Origin: Aphrocallistes beatrix
Lineage: Eukaryota; Porifera; Hexactinellida; Sceptrulophora; Aphrocallistidae
Assembly (NCBI GenBank): GCA_963281255.1
Contig: OY725504.1
Location: 2,790,001 to 2,854,000 of the forward strand
Length of the DNA: 64,000 nucleotides
Direction: 5' to 3'
Positions within the stretch are counted from its first letter, which is position 1; each line of letters opens with the position of its first letter. Shown here piece by piece: positions 1-11,112 of this stretch. The notes beneath the pieces were generated by a model. That model worked only from the letters and a program-made list of their open reading frames with translations, was not told the origin of the DNA and searched no databases. The position numbers were made by a program, and so were the translations under genes.

Positions 1-2
1 AT

Positions 3-2771
3 GAGAGCAAAATCTTTTCTGAAATTTTAGATTGTATCAGAATCGGTATTAATCCTACTCTAATTAATGAAACAATATTCAGTCCTCACCATTCAACTTC
101 TACTGCTAAATCGTTAGAGAGCTACATTGGACTCACTCCCCTCCTACTTTGCATGACTCTGAAGCACCTGGATGCTGCAAGATTGTTGATAGCGGCTGGG
201 GCGGAAATAGACAAGTCGGAATCTAACAGACCTAATTTTATTTATTTACTAATGCAGGTCTGTCATAATAGAGACGAATTAGAAGACTTTTTCAAATTAC
301 AACTCAAGACGTATAATTATAAAACTCCTCCAACTCAATTCTGCCCTGACTTTTTCAAAGATGAAACTTTACTCTATCTATCAATAGACCTGAATAACAC
401 TGAAGCTTTTGAGTTGTTGCTACCGAGATCTACTGTTAACATGCTAGCTTACCAAGAGAGTGTAGCTCTGAACAATGCTCTCCATCTTGCTCTCTCTCTC
501 GAAACAGAATATCCTTTCATTAAAGAGATATTAAAGAGAGTGAAATGTCTAAAGGAAGAAGGTTTAGAAACGGATGAACTAATTAACCAACATAATAGGA
601 AAGGGAAGACTTCTTTATTACTCTCTGTTGAGAAAGGCGATGTAGCCATTGTTGACCGCCTTTTGACATTAAATTGTGATGTTACAGCGAAATATGGACA
701 AGAAGCTACCAATATCCTCCACCAAGCAATAGTTCAAGGAAACCCACAAATAATAAAAAGTATCTTATTGAAAATTGAAGAAAAGGGAGTAAGCAAGGAA
801 TTAATTGAATTTCGTAATAAAGAAAATCTGACTCCATTACAATTGGCTATAAGGAACAAAGATTCAAAAATTTTGGAAATACTGTTGGGTTCAGACATCA
901 ATTTAGAAAATCAAAATCTAGTCAATGATGTGACACTACTGGATTATGCATCAGAACAAGGAAATTCAATGTATGAACTTATATGTAAGAAACTTGAATC
1001 AAAACCGAATGCACCGTTAAGTTGCGAATATGGACAACAGGAACAAACTCCAGGATGCGAATTATCGATTGAGCTTGCGACCAAGAGAGCAGAACACCGC
1101 AATCCTGAAATTGAATCAAGTGAGAATGAAGACACAAGAACGGAACATTTGATTGAAATCGTCTCATGCAATACAAATGAAAAGATCCAAGAATATTTAG
1201 AAAATACCCAAAATCCAATAGACTCAACTGAATTGTCACTAATCGCCTCACAGCATGGAACTCCTGAAGTTATTACTTATCTTTTTGATAAATCTTATTT
1301 TGATGTAACTTCAAAAACTAAAGAACAGAACACAGTAATTCATTGCGGTGTCTCTAACCCTTGTTCAGAAGTGTTAAAACGCATTTTGCATTTTTCCAGA
1401 AAGAAAAGTTCTACTGTGAACCCGAATGAAAAAAATGCTAATAAAGCTAGCTCTCTCCAACATGTTCTTGATGCTAGGAATGGAAAAGGTCGATCTGCAC
1501 TAGAAAGTGCAATTGAATTATGTAAAAAAGATGCTTTTGACAATTTAATGCAATCAGATGCCTCTTTTAATACGAGAGACGACGAAGAAAATTCAATCCT
1601 TCACTCTTACATGCAATGCAGTGACGCTGATCCATACTTCTTAGACCAGATACTGAAAAATATACCTCCAGACTTTGTGAACTCACCAAATACAAATGGC
1701 CACACTCCTCTACATCTAGCAGTGATGTCAGAGAATGAGGCATCCTTCGAAAAAATAATAAACTGTGAGACATGTGAATACGATACGCTTACTTCAGAAG
1801 GTGACAACATTATACATCTTGCAGCTAAGAATGGGAACAATGGGTTTCTTCACCACGTATTGGAAGATGTTAAAGTAAGGGATAAAGATAAACCTGAAAA
1901 AGCTAAATTGCTGAACTTGAATAATAAGGAAAATAAATCTCCAGTATTCTATGCGGTAGAAAAAGGGAGTATTGAAGCATTCCTGAATGAACCAGATGTC
2001 GACGTAGAAGGTACAGGACAAAATGAGAAGAGTTTGATGCACGAGGTTGTGTTAGCTGGAGACAATCCTGGAACAATCGAGAAGTTGTTATTGAGATGCA
2101 AACATTTATTAAATCGCAAAGACTCATCGAAACGAACACCACTCTGTTACGCAGTCATGAACGAAAGGACTAATACTCTACAATCGCTACTCGAATGCCC
2201 ATCAATTGATGTCAGTTCTCAGGACGTTAGAGGGATGACAGTTCTGCATCATTCAGTAAAAAAAGAGGATTCTATTTTCAACTCGCTTTTTGATGAAATT
2301 GCACAGAGGGATCATGGTCGAGTTGTTTTAAATATCCAAGATTCAGATTTGAAAACCGTCCTTCATCATGCTATAGAATTACAACCTTGTAACCTAACCC
2401 GAGTTAAGAAAATATTGTCTGGAAATCCGGATTTATCTCTGAGGGATAAAGAAGGGAGAACTCCTCTTCTACTCTCAATCTCTCTTAGAAATCCGGAAGT
2501 GGTTAATCTTCTCTTAAACTTAGGCTGTGATATTTCCCCCAAACTTGGAAGCGCTAATATTCTTCATGTAGCTTTATCAAATGATAACAGAGAAGTTATC
2601 AAAAGTATTTTGGAACATATTAGTGAGAAGGAGTTATTCTATGAGTTAGTATCACATAAAAATGAGAATGGACACTCACCTTTACGCATAGCTTTGCGGA
2701 AAAATTCCCCGGAAATATTGAGACAGATCTTGATGGTGGAAAAAAGGGTGAATCCGAAGACAGAGCAATGA
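3..2771 (+). CDS. Ankyrin-repeat protein, 5'-partial
   Basis: The frame is open from the first bases of the window to TGA at 2769-2771. The first ATG (153) lies inside an ankyrin repeat: the residues just before it (GLTPLLLC) are the start of a repeat, so the true start is upstream of the window. The visible part is about 920 residues and is almost wholly ankyrin-like: recurring units such as GKTSLLLSVEKGD, GHTPLHLAVMSENE, NIIHLAAKNGNN and GRTPLLLSISLRNPEVV occur along the whole length, with irregular spacers. I see no signal peptide, membrane segment or catalytic domain in this part. Ankyrin arrays bind proteins, so a scaffold or recognition role is likely, but the partner is unknown and an N-terminal domain may be missing. 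There is no intron in 2.7 kb. Family identity is confident; function is not. Confidence 0.85.
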   Translation, partial: ESKIFSEILDCIRIGINPTLINETIFSPHHSTSTAKSLESYIGLTPLLLCMTLKHLDAARLLIAAGAEIDKSESNRPNFIYLLMQVCHNRDELEDFFKLQLKTYNYKTPPTQFCPDFFKDETLLYLSIDLNNTEAFELLLPRSTVNMLAYQESVALNNALHLALSLETEYPFIKEILKRVKCLKEEGLETDELINQHNRKGKTSLLLSVEKGDVAIVDRLLTLNCDVTAKYGQEATNILHQAIVQGNPQIIKSILLKIEEKGVSKELIEFRNKENLTPLQLAIRNKDSKILEILLGSDINLENQNLVNDVTLLDYASEQGNSMYELICKKLESKPNAPLSCEYGQQEQTPGCELSIELATKRAEHRNPEIESSENEDTRTEHLIEIVSCNTNEKIQEYLENTQNPIDSTELSLIASQHGTPEVITYLFDKSYFDVTSKTKEQNTVIHCGVSNPCSEVLKRILHFSRKKSSTVNPNEKNANKASSLQHVLDARNGKGRSALESAIELCKKDAFDNLMQSDASFNTRDDEENSILHSYMQCSDADPYFLDQILKNIPPDFVNSPNTNGHTPLHLAVMSENEASFEKIINCETCEYDTLTSEGDNIIHLAAKNGNNGFLHHVLEDVKVRDKDKPEKAKLLNLNNKENKSPVFYAVEKGSIEAFLNEPDVDVEGTGQNEKSLMHEVVLAGDNPGTIEKLLLRCKHLLNRKDSSKRTPLCYAVMNERTNTLQSLLECPSIDVSSQDVRGMTVLHHSVKKEDSIFNSLFDEIAQRDHGRVVLNIQDSDLKTVLHHAIELQPCNLTRVKKILSGNPDLSLRDKEGRTPLLLSISLRNPEVVNLLLNLGCDISPKLGSANILHVALSNDNREVIKSILEHISEKELFYELVSHKNENGHSPLRIALRKNSPEILRQILMVEKRVNPKTEQ

Positions 2772-3582
2772 TCCATACCTAATTGAATAACCTAGACTGG
2801 AAACCGGATTTTATCTGTAAATATGTAATGTACTTAATAATATGTGTTGTGCATTCGTATAATACTTTTCAAGTAGGTGTTTTGGGACTGATTTTGTTTT
2901 TGACCATTGTAATATTGCCTTGTTATGTGGCTTATTTAGTATTAATATATTTGACATTATTAGTGTGGGCACAAATGTTGAAGTAGTTGTGAAGTAGTTG
3001 TCTTGTTTGAATCTTATTGCAAGGCTTCTCAACTCTCACGATTTCGTCGTGTGGCTCACGATTCCCGCTGTTATATGATATCATTACTCACTACTATCTC
3101 ACAATTTAGAACCATGGTTCGTAAAACTATTTTACAATATCTCACGATTTGGCCTTTGTCATATAGACTGTAAAATGGTTTATTTCTATTTTAAAACACT
3201 TTTGGCAATTTTGCATTATTTCTTGTGCATCCTTCACTTCCTAAGAAAGAAAAAAAGTAATCACGTTAATTAACGCGTATGTATGTAACGATTTGTAGCA
3301 GAGATTCACATAGTAATACTGAGTGTATTCGAATCTGGACTATTCAAAGAATGGCTAGAACATTTTGAAATACTTTTGTGCAACGGCTAATGGGTGGACT
3401 AAAGAAATTATTGGATCGTGCGATCCCTGGCATTGCAACAGATGTTAATGGACAGTTCCTACTTCATTGTTACGTTACGGTGTTGCCGCCACGAATGTCA
3501 AGAAAAATTCAATTAAAGATTGTGGAATCTCAGAATCAGTGGCGTAGCCAGACGTTGATCTCAATCTGGACACACCTGGGGC
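2772..3582. other. Intergenic, no gene recognised
   Basis: AT-rich sequence after the ankyrin gene. The small ORFs here are biased or short, and I do not recognise a product or a bounded repeat. Confidence 0.5.
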
Positions 3583-3913
3583 ACGAAAAATCACCAAATT
3601 TATCAATTTTGAAATTTTGATGCGTAATAATGACGTCATAACAGAGTGATGAATTTTTGGATGATAGTTGCATCATATGTGAAGTATGTTAGTATACAGA
3701 TTCTATTAAAATTTCAGCCTTCTATCTCCTATAATGGCTGAGTTATGCTTGAATAACTGTATTGCTTAACTTTTAAAAATGTGACAATGACATCATAATT
3801 CCATGATGAGTCGATTTTGCTCTGAGCTCAGAACTTAGTGGAGCCATAGCCAAAAGACTCGCACATGCCAAAAATCAGCTTTCTCCACCCGGCAGTTTCT
3901 TCAATCAATTCGT

Positions 3914-3944
<31 letters not shown>
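3583..3944 (-). mobile_element. Non-autonomous Helitron-like element, partial copy (A)
   Basis: This copy shares the body of the family described at 30542-31110, here in reverse orientation: the blocks around ATCACCAAATTT, TGATGCGTAATAATGACG and CTATCTCCTATAATGGCTGAG, then AATTCGTTACA followed by a (TA)n run at 3916-3944. The GC-rich hairpin end is absent, so it is truncated. Confidence 0.6.
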
Positions 3945-3947
<3 letters not shown>

Positions 3948-3949
3948 AG

Positions 3950-4075
3950 CATAGACTACTTAATATATATATTAAGTAGTCTATGTATGGTATATTATAC
4001 TATATAAGAATATACACTATATAAGTATATATTTTCACGGTCCCGACAGTATTCTTATATAGTGTAACTACTGTA
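3950..4075. repeat. 36-bp perfect palindrome plus second inverted repeat
   Basis: Positions 3950-3985 are a perfect palindrome (arms CATAGACTACTTAATATA). Directly after it, two short arms around ACTATATAAGAATA and TATTCTTATATAGT (about 4000-4070) form another inverted repeat. Either could extrude as a cruciform or be a tiny palindromic element. Confidence 0.7.
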
Positions 4076-4684
4076 GGATTTTCTAATTCCTAACTATCTA
4101 GAGAAGTCCAGTCGAAGTTAGTCTACAACTACAACTTCATTTATCTCTATATATTTTAGGTCCAAACAAACAGTAGGCACATTGTACCTCTAATCCATAC
4201 CCTGCTCCCCGATTGATTTTTCTCCCCTCACTTCAGCAAACCTCTATTAACTTCTCTCTTCAAATTAAAGTTATTTACTAAATAACTTATTGTTATATGG
4301 GGGCAACCTCCGAAGATCCGGCACAAGCGCTGCTCCCAAAAGTGCCGTGTTCGAAGGTTTACCTGCAATTCAAAACAAAATTTAATCATCAATTTATAAG
4401 TTAGAATTGCGGATATAGAGTATATTTAGAATCAACTGGACTCACTTGTTTTGTGTCAGATTCAGGGAAAAATGAGTTGAATAAATCGTTGTAAAAATTT
4501 TTGAAATTCTGGAATAGTTTCAATGTTATAGTATTGCTAGGTTTTTGTTTATTCAGTCCAATGTTCTAGTGTATACAAATAGTTAGAACATTGAAAATTA
4601 AATTCACACAATCAAATTTACTATATCAACTTTACAGAACGGAAAGCTTTATTGAATTCAAACGCATTTTGCTCACATCTATCG
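4076..4684. other. Intergenic, no gene recognised
   Basis: No convincing coding frame. A GC-richer patch at about 4300-4365 contains GTGTTCGAAGG, but I could not fold it into a tRNA and do not call it. Confidence 0.45.
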
Positions 4685-5044
4685 CAGGCCCGGCGGAAGC
4701 AAATTTTATATTGGTCCGGCTACCGGGATCGACATGTCTACTAATTTACACTAGGAATTCTGCTAGTATTTAGGATATTAGCAAGACACAATGAATCATG
4801 TCTGTTATGACAGAGGTTCAATATGAACCTGTAAAAACTTAAATCATTAATTAAATAATTTAGTTTTGTAAAAAGGAAATTGAATTTACATCATTAATAC
4901 GAACACAATATCTTATTTTGGATAATATTTTACATTAAAGGTTCACCCGGATTGGCTGAATCTATTGGTCCGACCAAATATATTAGTTCAGCCATTACTG
5001 GACCAAATTGACTTGTCAAAAATTAGTCCGGGCTCCGCCGGCCC
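4685..5044. mobile_element. hAT-like short inverted-repeat element
   Basis: The ends are imperfect inverted repeats: CAGGCCCGGCGGAAGC on the left and GCTCCGCCGGCCCT on the right. CAGG-type ends suggest hAT, but no clean 8-bp duplication is visible. The word TTGGTCCGGCT/TTAGTCCGGGCT recurs inside. Non-coding. Confidence 0.5.
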
Positions 5045-5314
5045 TATATCGGCTAGTTTTATCATACAATATGACGAGGAGGGTGTATTCCCATCTTGAT
5101 ATGTAATTTTTTCACCTTGTGTAATTTTTTCACCTAATCCCTGGAATTTGTCGCGTAATTTCTGGTTTAAGCCATTTTGGGCGGGGAAGCCATAAAAATT
5201 TGAGGTATTTACTATAAATAGAAAAAATCCCAAGCCATCCGGCGGATTTATTAATTATTAATAAGATTTGACCACCTTTTAGACTTATGCTATCTCAAAT
5301 TCTATCTTTGCTAA

Positions 5315-5510
5315 TACAGTAGAACTCGGTTAGTACGTACTCGGGATACAACGTACTTCGGCTTAGTACGTACTCATTTCTCTGAACCAGAATTCATTTA
5401 TTATATAGATTCCTATGAAATATCAACTCGGTTAGTACGTACTTACGGATAGTTTGTATGTATTTATTTCCGCTTCCCGGAGGGGTACGTACTAACCGAG
5501 TTCTACTGTA
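5315..5510. mobile_element. Palindromic pogo/mariner-type MITE
   Basis: It begins TACAGTAGAACTCGGTTAG and ends with the matching CTAACCGAGTTCTACTGTA, with the TA dinucleotides as target duplication. The interior repeats TTAGTACGTACT and its complement. TACAGT ends at a TA site are usual for Tc1/mariner/pogo MITEs. About 196 bp, non-coding. Confidence 0.8.
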
Positions 5511-5710
5511 TTTTACATATTTAGTCGCAAAGCAATCACATGCTTGACCATTACTATCACAGAGTACCATCTCCTTTCTACATGCATCTTTGTAAACTCA
5601 TCTCCAAAATTATAATCCCTTCACACCTTGTGACTGACACTTCAGGACACATGTGTGTCACTTGTGTCTTGAGGACGGATCTACTGTTTCAAATTCCTTT
5701 AGATTACAAT

Positions 5711-7165
5711 TTAATATAAATTAATCTTAGCTCCAGATTTCAGTTTGTATTTCATGACGTCACAGTAACCTGATATATCAGAGAAAGATAGATATCGTGA
5801 TAGCACATGTAGGAATCTGAGGGAAGATGAAGTTTGGTGAGGTAAAAAGGGAGCAAATTGTGACAGTGAGATATCATCTGAGTCAATACAAATAAAATGA
5901 ATGGAGAGAATGAGATCTAGAGATCTTATAAAACATCTCATTCGTTCGGAAGAGGTGTGACATCATCAAAATACAGGCAAAGATGAGGCAGAAATTCAAG
6001 CGAATGTGAAACTGATTCTGTGATTGACTAGAGTGGTCTCAACAACATTTCTGATAGTGATAAGAATTTATTTGTAAAATCTTTCCAATCCAGATAATTG
6101 AATTGCTCTGTAGAATATATGAATTGATTGTATCAATGGAATCGGATTTGTTGTTTGATATTTGAACAAAATAAACATGACACGACTGACTTTACTTGAT
6201 AATAAACTACATAAAAATCGAATCGCCATCTTAAATACTGTGAAGCTACTTTCAGAATTAACAACATACAGAAAACTCAGACAATGATCGCCCAAGGATG
6301 ACAGGGGTAACCAGATGACACCAATGAATTCATGTATTGTGAGGTGAAAATACGACCACACACGTATAATTCGACCAAAAGTTGTCTCTCTTTATATGTT
6401 CCTCTGCCAATCCTTAACACTGACATGGTTTCTCTAAATTTCCGATCTTGAGGATTATATATTTAGAGGAGGTGAGTTCACGATGGGAAACCTCTATGTA
6501 TGCCACTTCTCCAACTCGGGATAAACAATGAACACGGAAGGAGGAATAGTGTCGTCTTCTCTGACCACTCTCTCAGGTTCATTCTGAACAGCTGACAACT
6601 GATCAAGTAGGTAATGAATTCGGATTAGAGCTGCCGCTGCGTGAGAGTGAATGCCGTGATATCTTCCGTTCCTCGAATGAGCGCAGTGAACAGTGACACA
6701 TTGACGGGAATAAGGGAGAGTATTCATTTTCTCATGCAGATAGATTAGGTTATATAGCTGTTCTAGCTTCTCTGGTTTCAGATGTTTACGGAAGTAGAGG
6801 TATCTATTTTTTGATGAAAACCCGAGTTTCTGGAAGAATCTGTCAATGAGTAGAGTGTATGAGGAGGAAATGATCGTTAAGCTCCTGGCCTGCTGGTGAT
6901 TAGAATGGTTGACTGGGAGAGAGTCTTTCGAGTTAAGAGTAGAAATAAGAGTGTCTGTTCGAAGGGAAATTATTTTGTAAACTCATCTAAGGTGTCGATG
7001 ATTAGTAGAAGTCCTTATCTGTCAGAGTCTAGATTGTGCTTGGCCAGGTCAGATGTTGCTCGGTCCAATGGAGATAGACAGACACATCCAGTTAGCAACA
7101 AATTCGCCATCGATTTGTTCCCCTGCGTTTTCCTGCTCCACCTGGTGCAGTCTTAATTTCGACAT
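5711..7165 (-). pseudogene. NACHT-domain NLR-like gene relic
   Basis: On the minus strand, frames broken by stops and frameshifts read in order: a P-loop-like APGGAGK near 7145; a Walker B-like LLLIIDTLDEF near 6990; TILITSRPGA near 6895 (the sensor-1 position of NACHT NTPases); then SYTLLIDRFFQKLGF and LEQLYNLIYLHEKM. The helical part after NACHT follows (PVNVSLFTALIRGTED in one frame near 6690, FHLTIHEFIGVIWLPL near 6340, SFTVFKMAIRFLC near 6240), with weak leucine-rich sequence down to about 5711. NLRs are cytosolic STAND ATPases of innate sensing. The Walker A core lacks the standard spacing, and several in-frame stops remain, so it cannot make a working NACHT protein. Known: motif order in NACHT. 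Inferred: single-exon ancestor. Confidence 0.7.
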
Positions 7166-7169
7166 GGAA

Positions 7170-7830
7170 TGGAGAGGCAATAATCAAATTGTGTCAGTTC
7201 ATACTTTCCAAAACGCAGTGCTATGATGTGACATAAAAAACTATTCCCACTTCCTGGATTGAACATATATAATTTATATCACAATTGATAAAGGAACTGG
7301 GAACAACAGAAAACTTCACAAATTAAATTGAAGCAGGGACATCAAATTGCACTAAAGTCCTACTGTTAACTCACATTTATTGCATTGTTAGTATTTATTT
7401 CACCCATTATTTAAATCATTTATTTCATTAAATATATATATTGTTTCCATTCATATTTCACTATTTTGAATTTCACTAAGAGTTAATCGCTCAAATCATG
7501 GCATGGCGCTCAAGTGGGGAAAGACCGATTTTGTTACACCTGTCAAGGGAATATCTAGGAGCGTGAGCTCTTTAGGCGTATTGTTTTAAGGCCGAAATTG
7601 TTTAGTAGTGTGAAAATTTAGAATATTCACCAATTCACCCTATACTATAATGTTATTTATACTTGTAGATTTAGCCTATAAGTTTATGGGTTTGAGGCCA
7701 GGAGCGTATCTCTGGAGGGCTGTATAATACCCTGCACCCTGTATAAACTTGGTCCTATTCCCTCAAAAGAATATATTTAATCAACATAAATTTCAACACT
7801 TTCACCTCCAACTTGGGGATTAAAAAGAAA
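7170..7830. repeat. Dispersed repeat copy, no gene
   Basis: No coding frame recognised. Positions about 7540-7725 match 14680-15042 (shared ATCTAGGAGCG, CTTTAGGCGTAT, GGAGCGTATCTCTGGAGGG). This copy lacks the MITE that interrupts the other one and so acts as its empty site. Confidence 0.6.
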
Positions 7831-7935
7831 AAGGATCGGATCGAATTCAGTAAAAGTTTCGATCCGATCTCGATCCTCAAAAAAAGGATCGCGATCCGGA
7901 TCTTTCGATCATGGATCGAAAGATCCTAATGCCCT
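7831..7935. repeat. GATC-dense inverted-word segment
   Basis: GATC occurs about a dozen times in roughly 100 bp, mostly as CGATCC, GGATCG and TTTCGATC arranged as overlapping palindromes. It ends in a TAGGGCATTAGGATC-type end (read on the minus strand). Probably one end of a MITE; the other end is not clear. Confidence 0.5.
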
Positions 7936-8054
7936 AGTTCGGACTAATCTTACAGATTGTCCTTATTAGACGGTGGATAGAGATAGGTAGATATAATATG
8001 CCTAATAGTTCTGTCTTATATTCTTAATGTCAGATCTATGTGCTTAAATGATGA

Positions 8055-8743
8055 CATACTTGCCAACTGTCCCGTTTTTGGCGGGACGTCCCGCTTTTTT
8101 CACTCTTCTATTGAGCTAATTTTCCCGCTTTTACATGAAATTTCCTCATTATGTCCCGCTTTTTTTTTACTCATGTACACTAAGCGGACAAAAGTATTTC
8201 AACACTCGATTCTTTCCCATACAAATAATGCTAAAAAGGGTCTATTCATGAAGAGGGTTACTTCTCAACGGTAAGGGATACAGCTAATCGGATTCCAGAT
8301 TCGAATAATACGCATTCAAATTAGTCACAGGTTAATTTTTCTAATTAATCATTAATTCCTAACTTTTTGTAGTTATCAATCAGTGCCACTTTATGCTACA
8401 TACACCCATTTTGACCACTATACATGATGACAATGAATTAGCTATGGTGGCTCAGGCTGATAAGATTGTTCATTGAGTTGAGTAATTTATTAGTTATGTT
8501 CAACTATGACTAATTCGAATGTGTAGATTTCGAATCTGAAATCAGATTTTTAGTATCTCTTTGAATTTTAACGATTTGCCCTTCATGAAAACATCCGATT
8601 TAGTATTATTTGTATGGGAAAGAATCAAGTGTTGAAATACTTTTGTCCGCTTAATGTATAATACTTTTCTATTGCGTCCCGCCATGTCCCGCGAAATTCA
8701 ACGCTGCGTCCCGTTTTTATCATGGATCAGGTTGGCATGTATG
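8055..8743. mobile_element. TIR element with CATACTTGCCAAC ends (outer)
   Basis: The left end CATACTTGCCAAC and right end GTTGGCATGTATG are inverted repeats, followed inward by GTCCCG/CGGGAC words. The element is non-coding and is split by the Tc1-type MITE at 8176-8658; without it, the element is about 206 bp. Confidence 0.7.
8176..8658. mobile_element. Tc1/mariner-type MITE nested in 8055-8743
   Basis: Inverted ends ACTAAGCGGACAAAAGTAT and ATACTTTTGTCCGCTTAAT sit between TA dinucleotides (8176-8177 and 8657-8658). The GGACAAAAGTATT end is typical of Tc1-like transposons. Sub-terminal inverted sequence includes CCATACAAATAAT. The structure matches 30054-30537 and 34001-34524. Non-coding. 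Confidence 0.8.
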
Positions 8744-9067
8744 GGATGAGTACATTGTTTGAGCATTAATCTTGGATTCCAAACATTTTTTTAGTATCAT
8801 TGATTTGCCGCCACCGCGGGAGAGGCTAAAATATGTGTAATCTCTGAATGTCATAGCAGGATGGAAAATAATGAGTGTTATCTTCAGTTAGCCATGTTTC
8901 AGATATGGTGAATATGTCAGTTTTATTTGTAGCTTGATTTCACATATTGAAGTAGATTTAGACGGAAAAGTACTACTATGAGTGTTGCATACTCCTTGTA
9001 GAATAACATCACTTTAAATCTAGGAGATGAATAGGCGTAGCTACTATTTAGTACCACTATGAGACTG
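8744..9067. other. Intergenic, nothing recognised
   Basis: No gene, TIR or tandem repeat seen. Confidence 0.4.
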
Positions 9068-9659
9068 TACAGGGTGCGCCAAAAGTTCTGCAACAATAAA
9101 TTTTACTTAATTGATTTGACCAAGATAATTTAGTTTAACTTTAAATCGGTTTGCATCTATGGAATCTAGCACTCTTCTAGTTTAGAAATGAACACTATTC
9201 ATTACACAAAATATTTTTTATAAAAATATTTGAAATATTATATACCCGGGACTCCAATAATCTGATTTCAAAAATGTCAAGTTCGAAAATAACTATTTTT
9301 TTCTGATTAAAAATATTTTTATCTTCCTAAAGTCAGTTATTAATTCAAAATACTAATATGACTATTTCTATTGGTTTATATACCAGTAATCATCAATAAG
9401 AAGAACAATTGTTAGTATAGTCATATAATGTACCTAGCATTCGAGTTTTTTTTCGTTTGATTTTTATCTTTTTTCGAGACACACAAACATTTATGATACA
9501 CCTTAGCAAATATATTACGTAAGACAGGCGATTGGATTGCAAAATAATTAAAATAATCCATATAATTTTAGAGAAAAACGAAATGTCAGATGTTAGACTC
9601 ACTTGTGTAAGTATAATACACCAACAAAATTTGTTGCAGAACTTTTGGCGCACCCTGTA
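9068..9659. mobile_element. mariner-type MITE, TACAGGGTGCGCC ends
   Basis: Left TACAGGGTGCGCCAAAAGTT and right AACTTTTGGCGCACCCTGTA are perfect inverted ends and include the TA target. About 590 bp. The internal ORF on the minus strand is low-complexity and not transposase-like. Confidence 0.8.
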
Positions 9660-10303
9660 GAATACGTTTAAGTGCATACTTCGTTAGTTGGTGTTCTAGA
9701 GATACAATTCCTTTCACATACTATGACCAACTTGGTAGACTACACTTTACACTTGCATATGACTGATAAATAAATACATTCAAAGGCTCCGTTCAACCAA
9801 TGAGTCTGCCTCAGATCTAGAAATATGAGTTGGATACTATAATTTACTAAAACGCTACACTAAAACATATTGGTTCACTAAATAAAAATATGTAAACGAA
9901 TAGGTTATCTATTACATTGGGCAAAATGCACAAAGGGGAAGTTAGAATATCTCGAGTCCGTCGTCTACACGTTCTGATACTACAATGGGTATATCACTTC
10001 ATGTCGGAGTTTAATTGACCTGATTTAATTGACCTTCTCCTATTGTGCAAAATAGCTTCCTTCTTCATTGTAAACTTGCAAAGTTATTGTTACTAATGCA
10101 AACAAGAATGTTATTCGCTCTGTGGAGGCAGATTCGTAACTTTCGTATTTTCTCTTCAATTTTGCTTAAAAACTCCTGTTGCATTGTCTTCAAGGTATTC
10201 TCTTTGATTCTTTCAATATGATATTTAGTAAATTTCAGCTCTTGTTTAGTAATGATGAGAAGATTGAAACGGTTTATATATAGAAGCTATGATGTGCATA
10301 CAA
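9660..10303. other. Intergenic, no gene recognised
   Basis: AT-rich, no credible coding frame or bounded repeat. Confidence 0.45.
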
Positions 10304-11008
10304 TCCTTACTATTAAAACTCGATGAATGTATATATATATATATCTGTAACGAATTGATTGAAGAAACTGTCAGGCCCAGAAAGCTGATTTTTGGCATTC
10401 GGGAGTCTTTTGGCTATGGCTCCAGTAAGTTCTGAGCTCAGACCAAAATGTCGACTCATCATGGAATTATGACGTCATTGTCACATTTTTAAAGGTTAAG
10501 CCATAGCCTACTGTATATAAGGCCTGCCATCTACTTGGACAATCTGGACTAGGGATGCACTATAGGACGATTATTATAATGAACCACAACTTTTAATGAT
10601 GATTTTATCACTAGCTTAATCAATGAAAATACATTATGTGATGTTGTTTCCCCCATATTCTCTATCACAAATATTTAACCTAGTCTCCATAATCCTTCTC
10701 CGCAGCAGATCCATTTTAATATGCAAGAACTCAGAAGAGACATTTGACGGACGTTTCGATTCCCCTTCTCCATCCAAAGGATCCTGTTGAAGGGGATACA
10801 CACAAAACCAAAAGTGGGGACTGGAGCTAAACCATATTGCCTTTCATGGTGTCCTCTTAATTGTTCGTCGATATCTAAAATAAACGGACTCCGTTCTCTG
10901 GAGTAAAAGGAAGAATATTGCTTAACAAAGGAGACTCCTAGCTTGAAATATGAGATTGAGGAGAAAGAGAAGTACCTTGTCAGGAATTTGCAAGATCTAA
11001 AAGGTAAG

Positions 11009-11112
11009 TACAGTAGAGTTCGCTTATTAGCAATTGCCTTATTAGCAAGATTCGCTTATTAGCAAGTTTTCTCGAGCAAAACCCGACTTGCTAATAAGCG
11101 AACTCTACTGTA
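11009..11112. mobile_element. 104-bp palindromic MITE
   Basis: TACAGTAGAGTTCGCTTATT and its complement AATAAGCGAACTCTACTGTA form the ends. The interior repeats CTTATTAGCAAG. TA-flanked, pogo/mariner type. Confidence 0.85.

Noticed and set aside
449-712. Minus-strand and other-frame ORFs within 153-2771
   Set aside because: Shadows of the ankyrin frame; composition follows the sense codons and no domain is seen.
2783-2986. 67-codon hydrophobic ORF after the ankyrin gene
   Set aside because: AT-rich hydrophobic reading with an unusual start; typical chance ORF in intergenic DNA.
3378-3620. 80-codon ORF
   Set aside because: Runs into the Helitron-like repeat body; no family match.
4300-4365. 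Possible tRNA (GTGTTCGAAGG resembles a B box)
   Set aside because: No cloverleaf could be folded and no A box at the proper distance.
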